DNA from: Chromera velia
Lineage: Eukaryota; Sar; Chromeraceae
DNA length: 64,000 bases
Assembly: GCA_018398765.1 (NCBI GenBank)
Contig: JAHBMJ010001040.1
Coordinates: 9,657-73,656, forward strand
Direction of reading: 5' to 3'
Below the pieces are notes generated by a model. That model saw only the letters and a list, made by a program, of their open reading frames with translations, was not told where the DNA came from and did not search any database. This document shows positions 39,757 to 50,732 of the stretch, piece by piece. The position numbers and the translations under genes were made by a program. The first letter of the stretch is position 1. Each line of letters begins with the position of its first letter.

Positions 39757-41477
39757 GCATAGGCTCCTCCGCGTTGCCACGTCGGTGTATTTCAACGAAC
39801 GAACGTGGACGGAACTGGTGGAGATTTGCACCCGTAGGCGTTTTGATGCGTGGCTAGGCACGCTGAATGACTGTGCGTGCGGTCGTGCGTGCGTGCGTGC
39901 GTGCGACATGCATACATCGGTACGTGTCTATGAAATTTCAGAAACTCGTCTTTGTGAAACAGAGAGGGCGGTGCTTGATTTGAATGTTTCGGGAAACTCA
40001 GCTCCTTGACTTGAACGTTGGCTACCATGCTCGCTCAATGCCTTCCAATTTTCTTTTTTCTTCCCTTTTTGGGTTTGCCTACATGCCTGCAGGATTTTGT
40101 CTTTGTTGGAGGCAGTCGAGAGATACAGCGCGGAGCCGGACTTCCTCTGCTTCAGCCTTCTCATTGATAGTCCGTTGTTTGTTTGTTTGTTTTTGCATTT
40201 ACCACATGCTTCAGCCTTCTCATTGACAGTCCGTTGTTTGTTTGTTTGTTTTTGCATTTACTGCATGCTTCAGCCTTCTCATTGACAGTCCGTTGTTTGG
40301 TTTTTTGTTGTTTACGTCTGCGCCTCCGCTTGTGTTTTGTTTTCTCCCTATCTGTCACTATTTGCTTGTGTGTCTGCATTTGGCTCTCTCCTTCTTTCCC
40401 AAGACTGACTCCCTCCTCCCTCCCTCTTTAACCTTAATTGTTTCTTGCTCGATCCTTATGTCGCACACGAATTTTCTCCTTTTCGCTCTTTCGTGTCTAA
40501 AAAGCGGCATGGAGGGTAAACGCCTGAGGGGTTCGTGAACGAAGCAGAAATGCGTACTCTGCTATGCCGATGTGTCCACGAACGCATTTGCATTTTTCTT
40601 TCCTGCAGGGCAACTGCCTGAGTGGGTCGTGGATGAGATTTTTTTTTAATATATGAAACTCTGTATGAAATTCCTGCAGGGCGACTGCCTGAGTGGGTCG
40701 TGGATGAGATTTTTTTTTTATGTATGAAACTCTGTATGAAATTCCTGCAGGGCAACTGCCTGAGTGGGTCGTGGATGAGATTTTTTTTTAATGTATGAAA
40801 CTCTGTATGAAATTCCTGCAGGGCAACTGCCTGAGTGGGTCGTGGATGAGATTTTTTTTTTATGTATGAAACTCTGTATGAAATTCCTGCAGGGCAACTG
40901 CCTGAGTGGGTCGTGGATGAGAATCGGTCCTTGTGCAGGAGAATCCTCGGGATGATGCGAAAATTTGCAGCGGAGGTTCGTGGGTGGGAGGGATATAAAG
41001 GGGGTAAGAGAAAGAAAAGTGAAGCAAAACACACGAGTTAGGAGAAATGATGTGGAAAGTCGTGCAGGAGGGGCAAAACTTGGCCTCGCTCGATTTTCTG
41101 CCTGCTCACATGAGTGACCTCACGCCCGATTCTTCAGTTCTGAATGTTGTTGGAGATCTCTCATTCTTTCTCGAGTTGGCAGGCATGTTTTGTGCTGTGA
41201 CCCTTTGGTGTTTCTGTTCACTACCACTCTTTTGCCGTGAAAATTTGCAGACGCACTTGTGGCGCAACTGTTTCTGCGATCTGCTCCATTTCCGGCCACT
41301 GCTTCAAAGGCGTTTTTCTGCTCCTTTCTGTGATAAAAGCTGAAACTTCTGTCCGTACATTCTTTATGCTTGTCACGCATTCTGTGTGTATGCTGTCTTC
41401 TTTCTGTCTCTCTGCCTGTGTACATGAATGAATGAGATGCAGTCGGGAGATGTGTCGGGATATGAAGAGGACGTGAG

Positions 41478-41510
<33 letters not shown>

Positions 41511-41519
41511 TTCTCTCTG

Positions 41520-41567
<48 letters not shown>

Positions 41568-43663
41568 TGTATGTGTGTGTGTGTGTGTGTGTTTGTGCCT
41601 ACGTCTTCGCTTCTCCGCTTCCAAAGATCACCCAACAATATCCGCTACAGACGCCCCTCTCGATCTACTTTTGCGCCGTCTTTCTCTTTGATTGAATGGG
41701 GGGACCTGTACCTGCTCTGCTGTCTCTGCTGTCTGGATCTGCCTGCAGCAACCACCTCTGATGATGAGCAAGGACGTGTTCTTCGAGAAGATGCAGGGGA
41801 TCTACGAGAGGAAGCCGGAGAGAAACTGGAGACACCTGCAGAGTGCAATGCCGGCAGTCACCAAGGATACATCCATAGACGTCATCTCAGTCAGTCAGTC
41901 AGTCGGTCGGTCGGTCAGTCAGGGAGTCAAATTGTTTGAACACAAGGGTGAGACGCCCCAGAGACTTTCTGGTGTGGATTTTACTTCCCTGTGACTTTCC
42001 TCGTGTTCCCTTTTTCACCCCCCTGCCCTCTCTTCGTAGATGTGTTTGCGTCTGATTCCGCCCTCTCACAAGCCGATTAGATATTAGGCAGAGAGATTCC
42101 CCCCCCCACGAGGGGCTCTTTAATTCTATACAAATGCCCAATTACCACCGCATGGATTGAGAAAGAGGATTGGACGTGCAGCTTTTTTTCTCAGCAGCAG
42201 AGCTTCTTCAGCTCTCTGTTTCCGTCTTCCTTTCCCTTCCTCGCTCCTCTCTTCGATTCTCTTTCCTCATTTGCAGCTGCTCGCTGACGACCTCTACCTC
42301 CCTTCTCCGTTCGCCTACTCACTGAGGATGCAACATTTGGAGGAGAGGGTCGAACTCTTGGAGAAATTCCAGGTAGGTAGGTAGGCACAAAGAAAGAGGG
42401 ATCGAATTGGTGAAAGTGAAAGTGAAACTTAGTGCTTAACCTAGGATTGTTGTGAATGAATTATCTCCGTGTGACGCGGAAAGCAATCCTGCAGCAATTC
42501 TAGTCGCATGTGGGCTTGTGGCCTGTTCTCTTCGTTGGTTCGAAGAATATCCGTCTTTTGTCTCATTGCGGGTCTTTGGCTCTATTTCCTTCTTCGCTTG
42601 TCTCACCCTTCTTCCTACTGCCTCGATCTCTCCCACCCCCCCTGCCTTTGTTTGTCTCTCGTTGCTTCTTTCTCTTTGCAGGGGGACCTGAGGAAAACAC
42701 TTGAGGTGACGGGAAGCACATCCGGTGGGTGAGTGCCCTGCCCCGTATGTTGTGAGAGGGGGGACGACGTTGTATTGCTCGCGTTTCCCTCCTTTCATCC
42801 TTTATCCGACTTTCTTTCTTTCTTTCTTTCTTGCGTTTGCCCATTCTCCCCTTCCCTTTCATTCTCGCCTTCCTTCCGGCATTTCATTTTGATTGCCTCT
42901 GTGTCCACTTGCCTGCATATCGGCATACATGCATGATCGATACCTGATTTCATACTTCTTCTTCAACTGTGTCAGGCAGGTCCTCTCGCTTCTTCTGTGG
43001 TTTCTTCACTGTCCTCCTGTTGGTGTTCCCTCCCGTGCAGGTTCTGCGACCTCCCTGGAGATTGCAGAGGCCTTGGGGACGCTGCAGCTGACCACAGGAG
43101 TGCATGCCCACCCGGAACTTATCATCAAGAGAGGATTCGCAAAGCCAGATGGAGACTACCCAGGAGACGACGAGACGGTAACGCTCGAACACTTCGTTCA
43201 TGTAAGTTCATTTTCTTGGAGGAGTAGTGAATCTATCAAATGGTTTATTGGATCGCGTGAAGAGAACCATTGTAGTTCTCCGAAGGCAAATCGCTGCGCT
43301 TTGAGTACTTCATGTACACGCGTCTCTTTTCTCTCTCATGCACACACGCACGCGCGCGCGCGCGCCACCACCCCCCATCTTGCTCACTTTATTTGTGCTC
43401 CCGATTCTCACTTCTGTCTTCTGTGTGTCCCCTTCTACGCCTGACTGCAGAATTTGCGCCTTTACCCGCTGTTCCCTGCCCTCCCTACGGAAAGCAGTCC
43501 AGACAGTACCCACACGTCAATGAATGCTGGAGGAGGGGCTCGCTCGACTGGGAGGAGCCTAGTGGGAGGGGCTGGGGGAGCCTATGCAGGAGTAGGGGGA
43601 TCTGCAGCACTGAGCGGTGGGGCTCGGGGTGGCGATGGTGGTGGTGACGACTTTACACTTTGA
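29550..43663 (+). CDS. Coiled-coil protein with TSNAXIP1-like N-terminal region
   Basis: At least 27 exons: 29550-29666, 30653-30841, 31139-31204, 31514-31599, 31859-31929, 32285-32358, 32694-32762, 33043-33135, 33508-33571, 34042-34082, 34582-34626, 35006-35111, 36157-36218, 36578-36643, 36976-37212, 37610-37867, 38184-38380, 38751-38814, 39496-39557, 40093-40169, 40893-40975, 41443-41472, 41749-41889, 42277-42372, 42682-42724, 43041-43177, 43451-43663. All phases close (about 928 residues). The first exon may instead open at acceptor 29381 with an unseen upstream exon. Residues about 80-180 resemble the Pfam TSNAXIP1_N region (translin-associated factor X interacting protein 1): the key stretch is [21 protein letters not shown] long Lys/Glu/Gln-rich coiled coil follows (about 150-400), then Gly-rich linkers, a helical region ([30 protein letters not shown]) and a Gly-rich tail. 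TSNAXIP1 relatives are linked to sperm and cilia, so a flagellar role is plausible but inferred. Confidence 0.8.
30484..30650. repeat. GT microsatellite abutting a 3' splice site
   Basis: GT repeats with GC and AT variants run up to within a few bases of the acceptor at 30652, so the repeat itself takes the place of the polypyrimidine tract of this intron. Confidence 0.9.
32390..32605. repeat. GT-rich microsatellite with two TGCGGTCG interruptions
   Basis: A TGTGTC run is followed by long GT runs interrupted twice by TGCGGTCGTG (about 32440 and 32477), then by GTAT variants. It is intronic in the coiled-coil gene. The His-Thr or Cys-Val frames across it are not genes. Confidence 0.92.
33326..33344. 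other. G run with one undetermined base
   Basis: A run of about 18 G carries a single N at 33333, inside an intron of the coiled-coil gene. This is a sequencing or assembly ambiguity at a homopolymer, not a biological feature. Confidence 0.95.
35128..35245. repeat. TTTC/TTCC pyrimidine tetranucleotide tract
   Basis: Tandem TTTC with regularly spaced TTCC variants, about every 15-16 bases, which suggests a higher-order unit. It is intronic, immediately after the donor at 35112. Confidence 0.9.
35560..35695. repeat. GAAT array with duplicated GATTGAACGAACG spacer
   Basis: Runs of GAAT are interrupted twice by a GATTGAACGAAC spacer (about 35602 and 35639), forming a higher-order duplication. 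The repeat lies in the intron between exons 35006-35111 and 36157-36218. Confidence 0.9.
39725..39755. repeat. AG microsatellite
   Basis: About 15 AG units in the intron between exons 39496-39557 and 40093-40169. Confidence 0.92.
40153..40300 (+). repeat. Donor-junction duplication, 3 copies of 59 bp
   Basis: Each unit carries the end of exon 40093-40169 (CTTCAGCCTTCTCATTGA), the donor GTCCGT and the first intron bases with TTTG repeats. Donor G positions are 40170, 40229 and 40288, exactly 59 bp apart. Only the first copy has GATAGT; the other two have GACAGT. The first donor gives the phase used in the gene model. Reading stays open through the extra copies to the second and third donors. 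Confidence 0.9.
40601..40923 (+). repeat. Acceptor-junction duplication, 5 copies of 71 bp
   Basis: Five near-identical 3' splice sites (TTCCTGCAG then GGCAACTGCCTGAGTG) start exonic sequence at 40609, 40680, 40751, 40822 and 40893, exactly 71 bp apart. Between copies lies a T run of 8-10 and ATGAAACTCTGTATGAAA. Only the fifth copy runs on into the full exon (to 40975). It gives the phase-correct join [14 protein letters not shown]. The array sits at the opposite end of the same intron as the duplicated donor. Confidence 0.92.
41478..41592. repeat. (CT)n(GT)n compound microsatellite
   Basis: CT runs with TTCT and ATCT interruptions pass into a GT run, directly behind the donor at 41473 of the coiled-coil gene. 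Confidence 0.92.
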
Positions 43664-44414
43664 GGTTCCCGCTCCCCCTCAACCCACCCACCCACCAAAA
43701 ACTTAAGCCTTTTGAAAAACAAACTTATTATTATATGCCAGGAGCTAGGCTCCAGCGGCTATATACGGCTATAGTCATTCACTCATTCATTTATTCATTC
43801 ATTCATTCATTCATATTTCATCTAACGTATGAATCTTTATATTATTCCTTTCGTGATTTGTCCTGATTGCGGTTAATTACTGGCTAGGCATGTAGTGGTT
43901 TCAAGTTGTCTACCTATCTGTATCAGTGCTAGTGACTATATCTTAATAATAATCTGCGTTATTTTTTTAAAGTTGTAATTCATGCGCAAATTGGCGTATA
44001 ACATTGTAGAAAAGATAAACTTCTAATTTTTGAATATATACAAAATTAAAAAATGAGTTCTTAGATGAGTTTACCAACTAATACTACGTTCATTTGATAC
44101 ATTATCTGGCCTACTGCAGAGCTTTGTTAAGGTCTACTTAGAGGGGTTAGCGCTGGTGAGTGCTTGCAGAGGTTCAAAGGTCTTCAGGGCTTGATGTCGC
44201 TGGAGTGGTTCAGGTCGATCCCTAGTGACAGACTCGATCGATGTCAGGAGCATGGAGCTTTCTTGCAATTCGGCGATCGATCTGATTTCATAGTAGTCTT
44301 CAAGAAAGTCTTTCGGAAGTCTTTCATATGATTTCGATCAAAATGCGACAGGCCAAAATCTGTATGGTACAGGACGTTAACGTCCCGTCTCTTTTCTTTT
44401 TGATCCTTAAAAAA

Positions 44415-44486
44415 GCAGGTAGCGAGGATTAAACCTATGATCTTCTGCTTCTTACTATTGTATGCTAACCACTAAGTTATAAACGC
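44415..44486 (-). ncRNA. tRNA-like sequence, possible SINE head
   Basis: The 72-nt minus-strand segment carries an A-box-like TAACTTAGTGG and a B-box-like GGTTTAATCC at tRNA spacing, and is followed by six T, the Pol III terminator signal. The D, anticodon and T stems pair poorly, so it is not a normal tRNA. A tRNA-derived SINE head or a decayed tRNA copy fits best. No anticodon can be assigned. Confidence 0.5.
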
Positions 44487-46139
44487 AAGCGGCATATACC
44501 ATTCTCTTTCGCTTGGCACTGTTTTCGATTAAGTCAATTTATTTAATTCTTATTTTCTTTCTAGTCATGCTTTGGTAGCGTATAGCATTTGCCCCTTTCT
44601 AAGATTGAGATTCCACGCTCGATATATTATGTAATCTCATAGCTGCATTCACTCCTTTCTAGGCAATTAATACTATATAGAGTTCAGTACGGTTGTTAAA
44701 AAAAAAAATAACATTCCTGATGCTTCACCAATTCTTAAGGTTCTATTTTTTTTTTAGTACTTCAAGGACTGTTTCAGATCGTGTGTTCTTGTGACCATTT
44801 TTTTTTTTTTCCAGCGCCGCATGCACGTAGTAACACGTAGTTATAGACACTCTCGCACATTAGTTATGCACATGCATGCACTATATACAATTCATGCACT
44901 GACACATGGACTTCACAGACTCATTGAATGGATTAATCAAATTAAATTACGAGGGAAGCCACACATTTAATCCCATCGTAGCACATCATCACAAAGTAAC
45001 ACTCAGAGCAACATTGCAACGCATGTTTCATCGTACCTCATCGCAACGCATGCATCATCGCAACACTTTATGAGCATGTGCGGCCCGGGGCGGTGGCTGG
45101 GGTCTACAAAGCACTCGAGATCGCGACCGAGGGAGAAAAACAAAAATTTATTGTCTGGCGCGTTCAATTTTCTTCAATGAGTCTTCATCGTGACCTTCAC
45201 TTTGGTCACCGCCCAGGTTTGAGGGTCTACTGGGTATCAGATACATCTGTAAGCAGGGTTCTTCTTCCTCTGAACCCTGCCCTCAATGTTCTCCACGAGT
45301 CTCTCTCTTCCTTTAACTACTCTCTTTATTTTTTTCTGGGCTGCCACTTCCTCCTGTTTGATGTCTTCCTGCTTAATGACATGCAGGAGCACGTCAGGGT
45401 TGATATCAGGCTGCTGGAAGACTGGATGAGGAGACTGTCTTGCTGTTTGTTGTTGTGGTTGATGTAGTGACCTCTGAGAGGTTCTCTCTCCATGTTGCAG
45501 CTCCCTCCTCAGTCAGGGTATCTATGTTTATAGCGGTCTGGATGTGTGCAGTGGCTTGGGAGAAGAAGGAGTGTGGGATGGGCATCTGGTTCCGATAGTC
45601 AGGGTATGGGGTAAGGTAGGTGCTGGGACTGTTGTTTATGAACATGTTGGCTTTTGTTTCCATAGATGTAAAAGTTTCTTGAAGAGGGAAGTGGTTATAA
45701 TCAGGCTTAAGACGATTTGGATTTCAGCTGGTTTAACTTGATCATAGTGATTTGAAGAGTGGGGTTTGAAGAAAGTTGCCGAAAGTTTCGAAGAGGGTCG
45801 ATTGAGATGTCGGGCTTGCAATTTTTTGTAGGAAAATTTTCGGTCAATCGATTCAGCCGGCTGTCAGCCGAATATACCTGTCTATGCATGTCTCTTATTC
45901 GGCTTTCAGCCGATTTCGGTCGAAAAGAATCGGTTTTTGGACGGGGAAAGGCCTCTCTTTTCCGATTTTTTACCTCCTTGACGTGTTTTTTTCGGCTGCT
46001 TGCCGGTCGCTAGCTTTTCAGCCGATCTCTGGCCAAATTCTTATTTTACTGTCGTCTCCTGTAGCAAGCTCTTGACATCTTTCATAACTCAGCTTGAAAT
46101 TCAGTGTCGCTTGTGCCGATTGCTCGGTAGTTCCCCCCC

Positions 46140-47925
46140 CTTCTTTTATCTCAGGGTTACTCTCTGATGTCAGCTCTTGTCATGAGTCTCACAGATACTA
46201 CTCTGAGTCTTCGATCCCGTTCCAGTGTAACTCTTATTTGTCACGGTCAGTCACTGCTTTGCTCTTGTTTGATGTGTGATCATGCCTTAAAAGTTTTTCC
46301 ATTCTTCAGTAGTGTTGCTGTACTCTGTAGTGAGTCTCTTCTACCTTGGTGCACCGTTTCACTCCAAGTCAGGTCAAAGAGTGAGGTCGGTCCATGATAT
46401 GCCAACCCTACCATATCTTTTATGACAATCAAGCTGCTGTTATCTGGTTGCATACTCGTCTCTTCTCCGACTCATCCTTATGTTACTCCCTAGCTTTTTC
46501 TGTTTGCATCTTGCTGGTCTACATTTTTGTGGACTGGATTCGACATTCAAGTCCTCCTCCATGATCCATGATGTCATCAATACATCGATCTTTATCGTCA
46601 AGTCCTTCCACTACGAGTCGATTGCACGCGTTCAACATGTGTTTCCACATCTCCATCATCCTCTCATCGTTCTAGTACGTCTCCTCCGTTCTTTTCCACG
46701 TCCAATGGTATTCTCGGCGTTACATTGATCATCCACCATACCTTCTTCCACGGCAGGGATCCCTACACTCACGTCCATGGCAAGGATCTCTCTGCTTACG
46801 TCTACGGCAAGGATTTCTCTGCGTGCGTCTATGGCAAAGATCTCTATGTCTACATCTACGGCATGGATCTCTATGTATCTTTTCTACCTTATTGTCATCT
46901 TCTTTTTCCTTCAGGTGAGTCTTTTGATTAGAACAGTCTCTTTTTCTTCATTTCTTTCTTTCTCTCTCTTTTCATATTTCCTGTCACACTGTCCTTGTCT
47001 CCCTTCTCTTTCTTTTTGCAGTTCTTGTCACACTATTCTCTTCTTTCTTCTCTTTTTTTTCACAGTTTTTGTCACGCGGTTCTCATCTCTCCCTGAATTT
47101 GATCCGTCCCATTCTTTTTCTTCTCCTTCAGTTGTCTCTTTTCGAGTATATAAGTGTATTATCCCTTTCTATGCCCTAACTTAGGCTCAGTAACACTCAG
47201 TCTGGTCATTCATTTACTCACTTTCTTTCTCTTTCTGTTTCTCTTTGATGCTTGTCTGTTTGTGGGGCTCTCCGAGGCGGTGTAACTCAACGTTCATTGT
47301 TAAGTCGTTCGTCGACGTCTCTTTCTCGAGTTTCCGTCATCAGCACAGCATCGTATGCCTTCATGATCCTTCATATACGGCTACGACCTCCTCTTTGCGA
47401 CGGGTCTACGTACGACCTCCTCTTCTTGTAGTGATGGTGTCGTCAACACGCTGCTTGAGTGTTGGCGTGGCCAAGTGTAACTTCAACTTGACCGACCTCT
47501 TCTTTCTTTCTTCCCAATGACATTCATTTCATGTATTGACTATGCATCTTTATGAACAACCTTTCCGTGTGTTTTGTTTTTTTTTCAAGTATTTCAAGGC
47601 AACGAGAAAATCTTGCCTTTCTCGTATTCCTTTAACTTTTTTTTTATTTCCGGGGGTTCTCTCTGGTATCAACTCTTATCATGAGTCTCACAGATACTAC
47701 TCTAAGTCTTCCCGTTCCGGTGTAACTCTTGTTTGTCGCGGTCAGTCACTGCCTTGCTATTGTTTGACGCATGGTCATGCCTTCCTCCATTGTCCAGTAG
47801 TGTCACTGTACTCTATAGTGAGTTTCAGAGTCTTCTATTTCAGTGCATCCTTTCACTCCAGGTCAGGTCTAAGAGTGAGGTCAGTCCATGATATGCTAAC
47901 CCTACCATATCTTTTGTGGCGATCA
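46140..47925. repeat. Diverged direct-repeat pair, possible old LTR-type element
   Basis: Two segments of about 285 bp (roughly 46140-46425 and 47638-47925) are direct copies with an estimated four-fifths identity, sharing for example CATGAGTCTCACAGATACTA and CTACCATATCTTTT. The 1.2 kb between them has no recognised retroelement protein. They could be the terminal repeats of an old, broken LTR-type element or simply two copies of a dispersed repeat. The divergence suggests considerable age. Confidence 0.45.
46745..46880 (+). repeat. 30-bp tandem repeat, about 4-5 units
   Basis: Units of the form TACGGCAAGGATCTCTCTGC with 10 further bases repeat in register, each with substitutions. On the plus strand they keep one open frame with a ten-residue repeat around YGKDLSAYV. 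The unit length divisible by three and the open frame could mean coding origin, but no protein is recognised. Confidence 0.6.
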
Positions 47926-47989
47926 TGGTGATACGAAAGGAAAACAGGTACCCCCATCCCACTTCATAAAAGAGAAAGATAAGTCATGG

Positions 47990-48950
47990 ACCATGCATCC
48001 GTGGTTTGATCATTACAAAAAGAAACATCTTGAGATCAAAACCACAGATGGAAGTTAAAAGAGGGGGCAGGGCCGGCCTCAATCTGCTGAGTCGCAGGCG
48101 GCCAAAAAGAGGAAGATAGAAGAAGAAGAGAAGAAAAAGAAAGAGGAGGCAGTAAAAGCGAGTGCAAAGAGAGAGAAGAAGAAACAGAAAGACGCTAATT
48201 CAGAAGTGAAGGAGGGGCAGAAGAAATAGATAACGATGTTCAACTTTTTTGGCCCTGGACTGTCAGCCTCTCAAAAGAAGGATGGTTTCGCCCCACAGGC
48301 CCTGGGGGCACTTCGACTCAAAGGGGCCGCAGGAGGGGACGAGACTCAGGTAGTTGACGGAGTTGAGTTGTCCCTTTCCAAGTAGATCGACTATGCACTT
48401 CAGCTGCAGAATGTCACAGTGATTCCGCCCTTTCCACTCTCCCTCTGACAACCCCTGTCATGGCAATGCTGGGGGATAGAAGATGTCTCTATTATTTTTT
48501 CTCTTACAAATTGGGAGGGACGTATGAGTCCCAGCTTTCTGAGGTAACTAATTTTATTTAAAGAGTGGGGGGTGATGGAACGTTTGTATTTGGCACACCC
48601 GGTCCGATTGGGGGGGAGGAAGGTTGGATTGCGCTGTGTTATGCCGACGAACTTAAGTTAAGAGACTCAGCCTCCTGTCCCACGAAGGCCTGTCTGGTAG
48701 ATGGAGTCTCAACGTTGACAAATATGCCCGTGCCCTTGAGGTTCGCCTCATTGAGGGGCGTATATGAGGAGGGTATATTGAGATGATTTGTTTCTCCTTC
48801 ATGAAAGACGTGCGCATTCACGTCTTTACAAAAGAAGCACATGTGTACAGAAGACTCTGTGTCTTGGGTAAAAAAGAGATGAAGAAAGAAATTTTTCTGC
48901 TTTAGCAGCAGAAGGACGAGGGGGATCATTACGATGTGTTAGAGCCCTAT
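47990..48950. other. Open segments of unknown origin
   Basis: Several short open stretches look more protein-like than the simple-sequence frames: a lysine-rich segment near 48000-48230, a plus-strand frame at 48565-48786 (GGDGTFVFGTPGPIGGEEGW) and a minus-strand frame at 48639-48929. None is recognised and none is intact over a useful length. They are probably remains of a mobile element in the repeat island. Confidence 0.3.
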
Positions 48951-49437
48951 TCTGCTTTGCAAGCCTAAAGGCTATCATTGATAGTCATTGACTTATTGGC
49001 TTTGCTCTCAATGAAAACAATTATAAATAAGTTGTCTTGTGAATCTTTATACAAAAAACTAAATTTTAATTATTATTCTCTTTATAAAGCTGGTTAAACT
49101 TCCTAGTAAACTTCTGTTAGAACTTATGTCTTGACTAGTGTCTTAACTTACATTTTGATGGTTTCAAAAATAAAAAACCAAAATCAAATATTAAAAAAAA
49201 AACTCTGAAAAATGATGTTATGTTTTATTATTTGATTTTGATGTCCTACGCCTAGAAGTTATTCCTAGAGTTGAATTTGATTTATGATTTAAATATACTA
49301 AATAACTAGCTAAATGATCATACTGTTAGAAAAATGTGAAGTCGATCATTATGCATATATGCAAAAAAAAAAATAAAAAAAATTATACCGAACTATACCC
49401 CCTAGCACTATAAGTCTATAACGCACTGGCAATATAC

Positions 49438-50723
49438 GCACCGGGGTAGCCCATTGGGAAGGTTTGGCTACCCCCAAAATTCCGGGGGCGGGGGAGAAAG
49501 CGACACCAAATTTTTTTTGTATGGGAAGGAAGGGAGCTACCCTGCCTGCCTTTCTTCCCTTTGCTGAATTAACTTGATCCAACTACCCTAAGAGACGTCA
49601 GATGGCCTCTCTAGACTCTCTTTAACTGCTTGGTGCAGAAAAAACGGCTCCCAGACACACAGGGAGTCCAAAGAACGGACGTCTGAGGTCTGACACCTGA
49701 GGAGGCTAAAGAGGCCTCCCTGGACTCAGAAGTCCAGAAAGGGCTGTGATGCATCAATGATGACAAAACGCATACCAACACAGTCCACATAGTCTAGGAA
49801 ACTCAGTAACTGTTTCAACAGGGGATCAAGAATGCTTGCGGCACTGTGGACTTCAGTCAACAAGTCTACTGAGGAAGACAAAGATATACTCTGTAGGGCG
49901 CCCTATGTGAAATCATCTGAAGGCCTCTTTTTAAAAAATTCTCTAGAGTGCCTCCAACCTGCATCTAGCGCACAGAGGTACTGCCTAACACTCATACAAT
50001 CATGTCTAGAGGGAATGAGCAAGACAGAACGACCTACCAGGGGAAGTGGAAGTTGATCAATGGTCCAGAGACGCCACTTCTTAGCAACAAAAGGACAAAA
50101 CAATCTCACCTTCCCAAAACCAGCAGACGCACCAGAAACCGATCCCATTACTCTTCGAAGATGACAACAGATATGGAGCCTTCAGCAAAATTATCGGGGG
50201 CGAGTCCCCGGGCGACTCTCATAACTTCTTGATAGAAAGAGTGAATGTTGCTCTGGAGGCCTGACAGGTCGCTTCCTCACTCCTTCAGACTGCAACTAGT
50301 AGTGCCAACTACCAAACACGTTCAAACAGGCCAACTGTCCTACAAGACTTCACTCCGACACAGACGTAAGCTATCGGATGCTAAGAGCGCAGAATGGTGT
50401 GACTTTGACCATCTGTATTGCTGTAGACAACAAGAGAGAAAGGAAGGCAGGGAAGAAGGAACTGAGCCCTCTGTTGGACGTTTGAGTACTTTTTGAGCAG
50501 TCTGAGCACATGCAATTTTGGGATTTTGAGAGCGGCCCTGGAAAGTTTTGGTCTAGATTTTTGTACCATTGCACTTAGCGGCCTCCGGGGACCAATTTGG
50601 TACCTTTCTGGGCTCTGTACGCCGCCGGGATCGCTCGGGGGAGAAGGCGATGCCGAAATTTTTTGGTATGGAGCCCAAAATGATTTTGAGGATAGCCAAA
50701 CCTGCCCAATAGGCTACCCCAGT
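49438..50723. mobile_element. Putative non-autonomous DNA transposon, 9-bp target duplication
   Basis: The left end (49439-49480) and right end (50683-50723) are inverted copies over about 41 bp with roughly five mismatches, around GGGGTAGCC, ATTGGG and AGGTTTGGCTA. Directly outside both ends lies GCAATATAC (49429-49437 and 50724-50732), a 9-bp direct duplication as made by Mutator-like transposases. Inside the left and right parts a GGGGGAGAA block followed by an A/T tract also occurs in direct orientation. The 1.29-kb interior has no recognised transposase. Confidence 0.6.
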
Positions 50724-50732
50724 GCAATATAC

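Larger units (their letters stand above)
43664..49428. other. AT-rich island with repeat-derived sequence
   Basis: Beyond the end of the coiled-coil gene the DNA becomes AT-rich and differs from the GC- and CT-rich surroundings. It holds a GGACGTTAACGTCC palindrome (about 44373-44386), a tRNA-like sequence, a diverged direct repeat pair and several open frames of 60-135 residues without recognised domains. No host gene can be supported. Confidence 0.5.
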
